Below, in pieces: positions 48,766-48,909 of a stretch of 48,909 nt of DNA. The DNA is from Pseudomonas sp. GM50 (GTDB taxonomy: Bacteria; Pseudomonadota; Gammaproteobacteria; Pseudomonadales; Pseudomonadaceae): NCBI RefSeq assembly GCF_000282375.1, contig NZ_AKJK01000073.1:1-48909 (forward strand), read 5' to 3'. The notes under the pieces are model-generated. The model was not told where the DNA came from, made no database searches, and saw nothing but the letters and a program-made list of their open reading frames with translations. Both the position numbers and the translations under genes were made by a program. The stretch's first letter is position 1; every line of letters starts with the position of its first letter.

Positions 48766-48909
48766 ATGAATCGCTTTGTATCTGTTCTGGCACTGAGTGG
48801 GGCCGTCGTGCTCGCGGGCTGCGTCGCCCCGCCGCCCAAGCCCAATGACCCTTACTACGCCCCGGTGTTGCCGCGCACGCCGCTGCCGGCTGCCGCCAAT
48901 AACGGCTCC
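48766..48909 (+). CDS. flgH: flagellar L-ring protein FlgH (5' part only)
   Basis: The first 48 codons of flgH; the gene runs past the window edge. The product begins MNRFVSVLALSGAVVLAGCV, a lipoprotein signal peptide with lipobox LAGC, followed by a Pro-rich stretch APPPKPNDPYYAPVLP, as in FlgH. FlgH forms the outer-membrane L ring around the rod. GAGGTAGGG precedes the ATG at 48766. Confidence 0.9.
   Translation, partial: MNRFVSVLALSGAVVLAGCVAPPPKPNDPYYAPVLPRTPLPAAANNGS

Noticed and set aside
1..48909. CRISPR array or phage remnant suggested by many repeated units
   Set aside because: The repeats are dispersed paired REP elements in intergenic gaps, not regularly spaced direct repeats, and no cas, integrase or capsid genes were seen.

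Overview
The window is a chromosomal segment of a fluorescent pseudomonad (Pseudomonas fluorescens group). The basis is the high-GC coding style, dense REP/REPIN repeats (about fifteen paired elements in 49 kb), and a series of typical Pseudomonas gene groups: lapG-lapD, cpxR/cpxP-like/cpxA, the phhABC-phhR phenylalanine cluster, aroP, scpAB-rluB and flgFGH. No rRNA, tRNA, phage, insertion sequence or CRISPR array was seen. Nearly all of it looks like core genome; the accessory-looking parts are an RHS/TccC-type toxin gene (2397-5303) and a small peptide/M29-peptidase pair beside an AT-rich patch (36212-37720).

Layout. 1-8700: an acyl-CoA synthetase-like enzyme and a hotdog thioesterase, the orphan RHS toxin on the opposite strand, then a tight run of two alpha/beta hydrolases, a YfcG-like glutathione transferase and a DUF4892 protein. 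8769-14000: an AI-2E/PerM-family permease; the c-di-GMP receptor LapD and periplasmic protease LapG (biofilm adhesin release); YbaN and UPF0149 proteins. 14246-19310: RecQ, a MarR regulator with a palindrome at its promoter, a short FimV-like protein, and a SelW-like thioredoxin-fold protein. 19304-26543: a DMT exporter, two AraC regulators, an LpxH-like phosphatase, an HD protein that looks more like a diiron oxygenase than a phosphohydrolase, an Mpo1-like protein, TrkH and a nitroreductase.

26642-31044 (minus strand) is the Cpx envelope-stress system with yciB, yciI and a small coiled-coil membrane protein directly upstream of cpxR. A tandem GTAAA site lies upstream of the CpxP-like gene. 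31132-36025 (plus strand) is an apparent operon: RNase AM-like PHP protein, YciO/TsaC-type enzyme, condensin subunits ScpA and ScpB, and RluB, ending in a clear terminator. 36212-37382 (minus strand) is a two-gene unit of a 45-residue acidic peptide and an M29-type metallopeptidase separated by an 11-bp hairpin. It resembles a ribosomal-peptide precursor plus processing enzyme and is my main candidate for an undescribed system. 38040-39736 is aroP with a long structured leader containing a 20-codon ORF with two Trp codons. 39959-46788 holds arfB, an MFS transporter, two small proteins, and the phenylalanine catabolic operon phhABC with its divergent regulator phhR. 47142-48909 starts the flgFGH rod/ring operon behind a sigma-54-type promoter; flgH runs off the window.

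REPIN-type repeats of at least three sequence families, plus a related GATC-rich repeat, sit in most intergenic spaces. At two places one family is nested inside another. All assignments are from reading the sequence and from memory of protein families; no database search was run.
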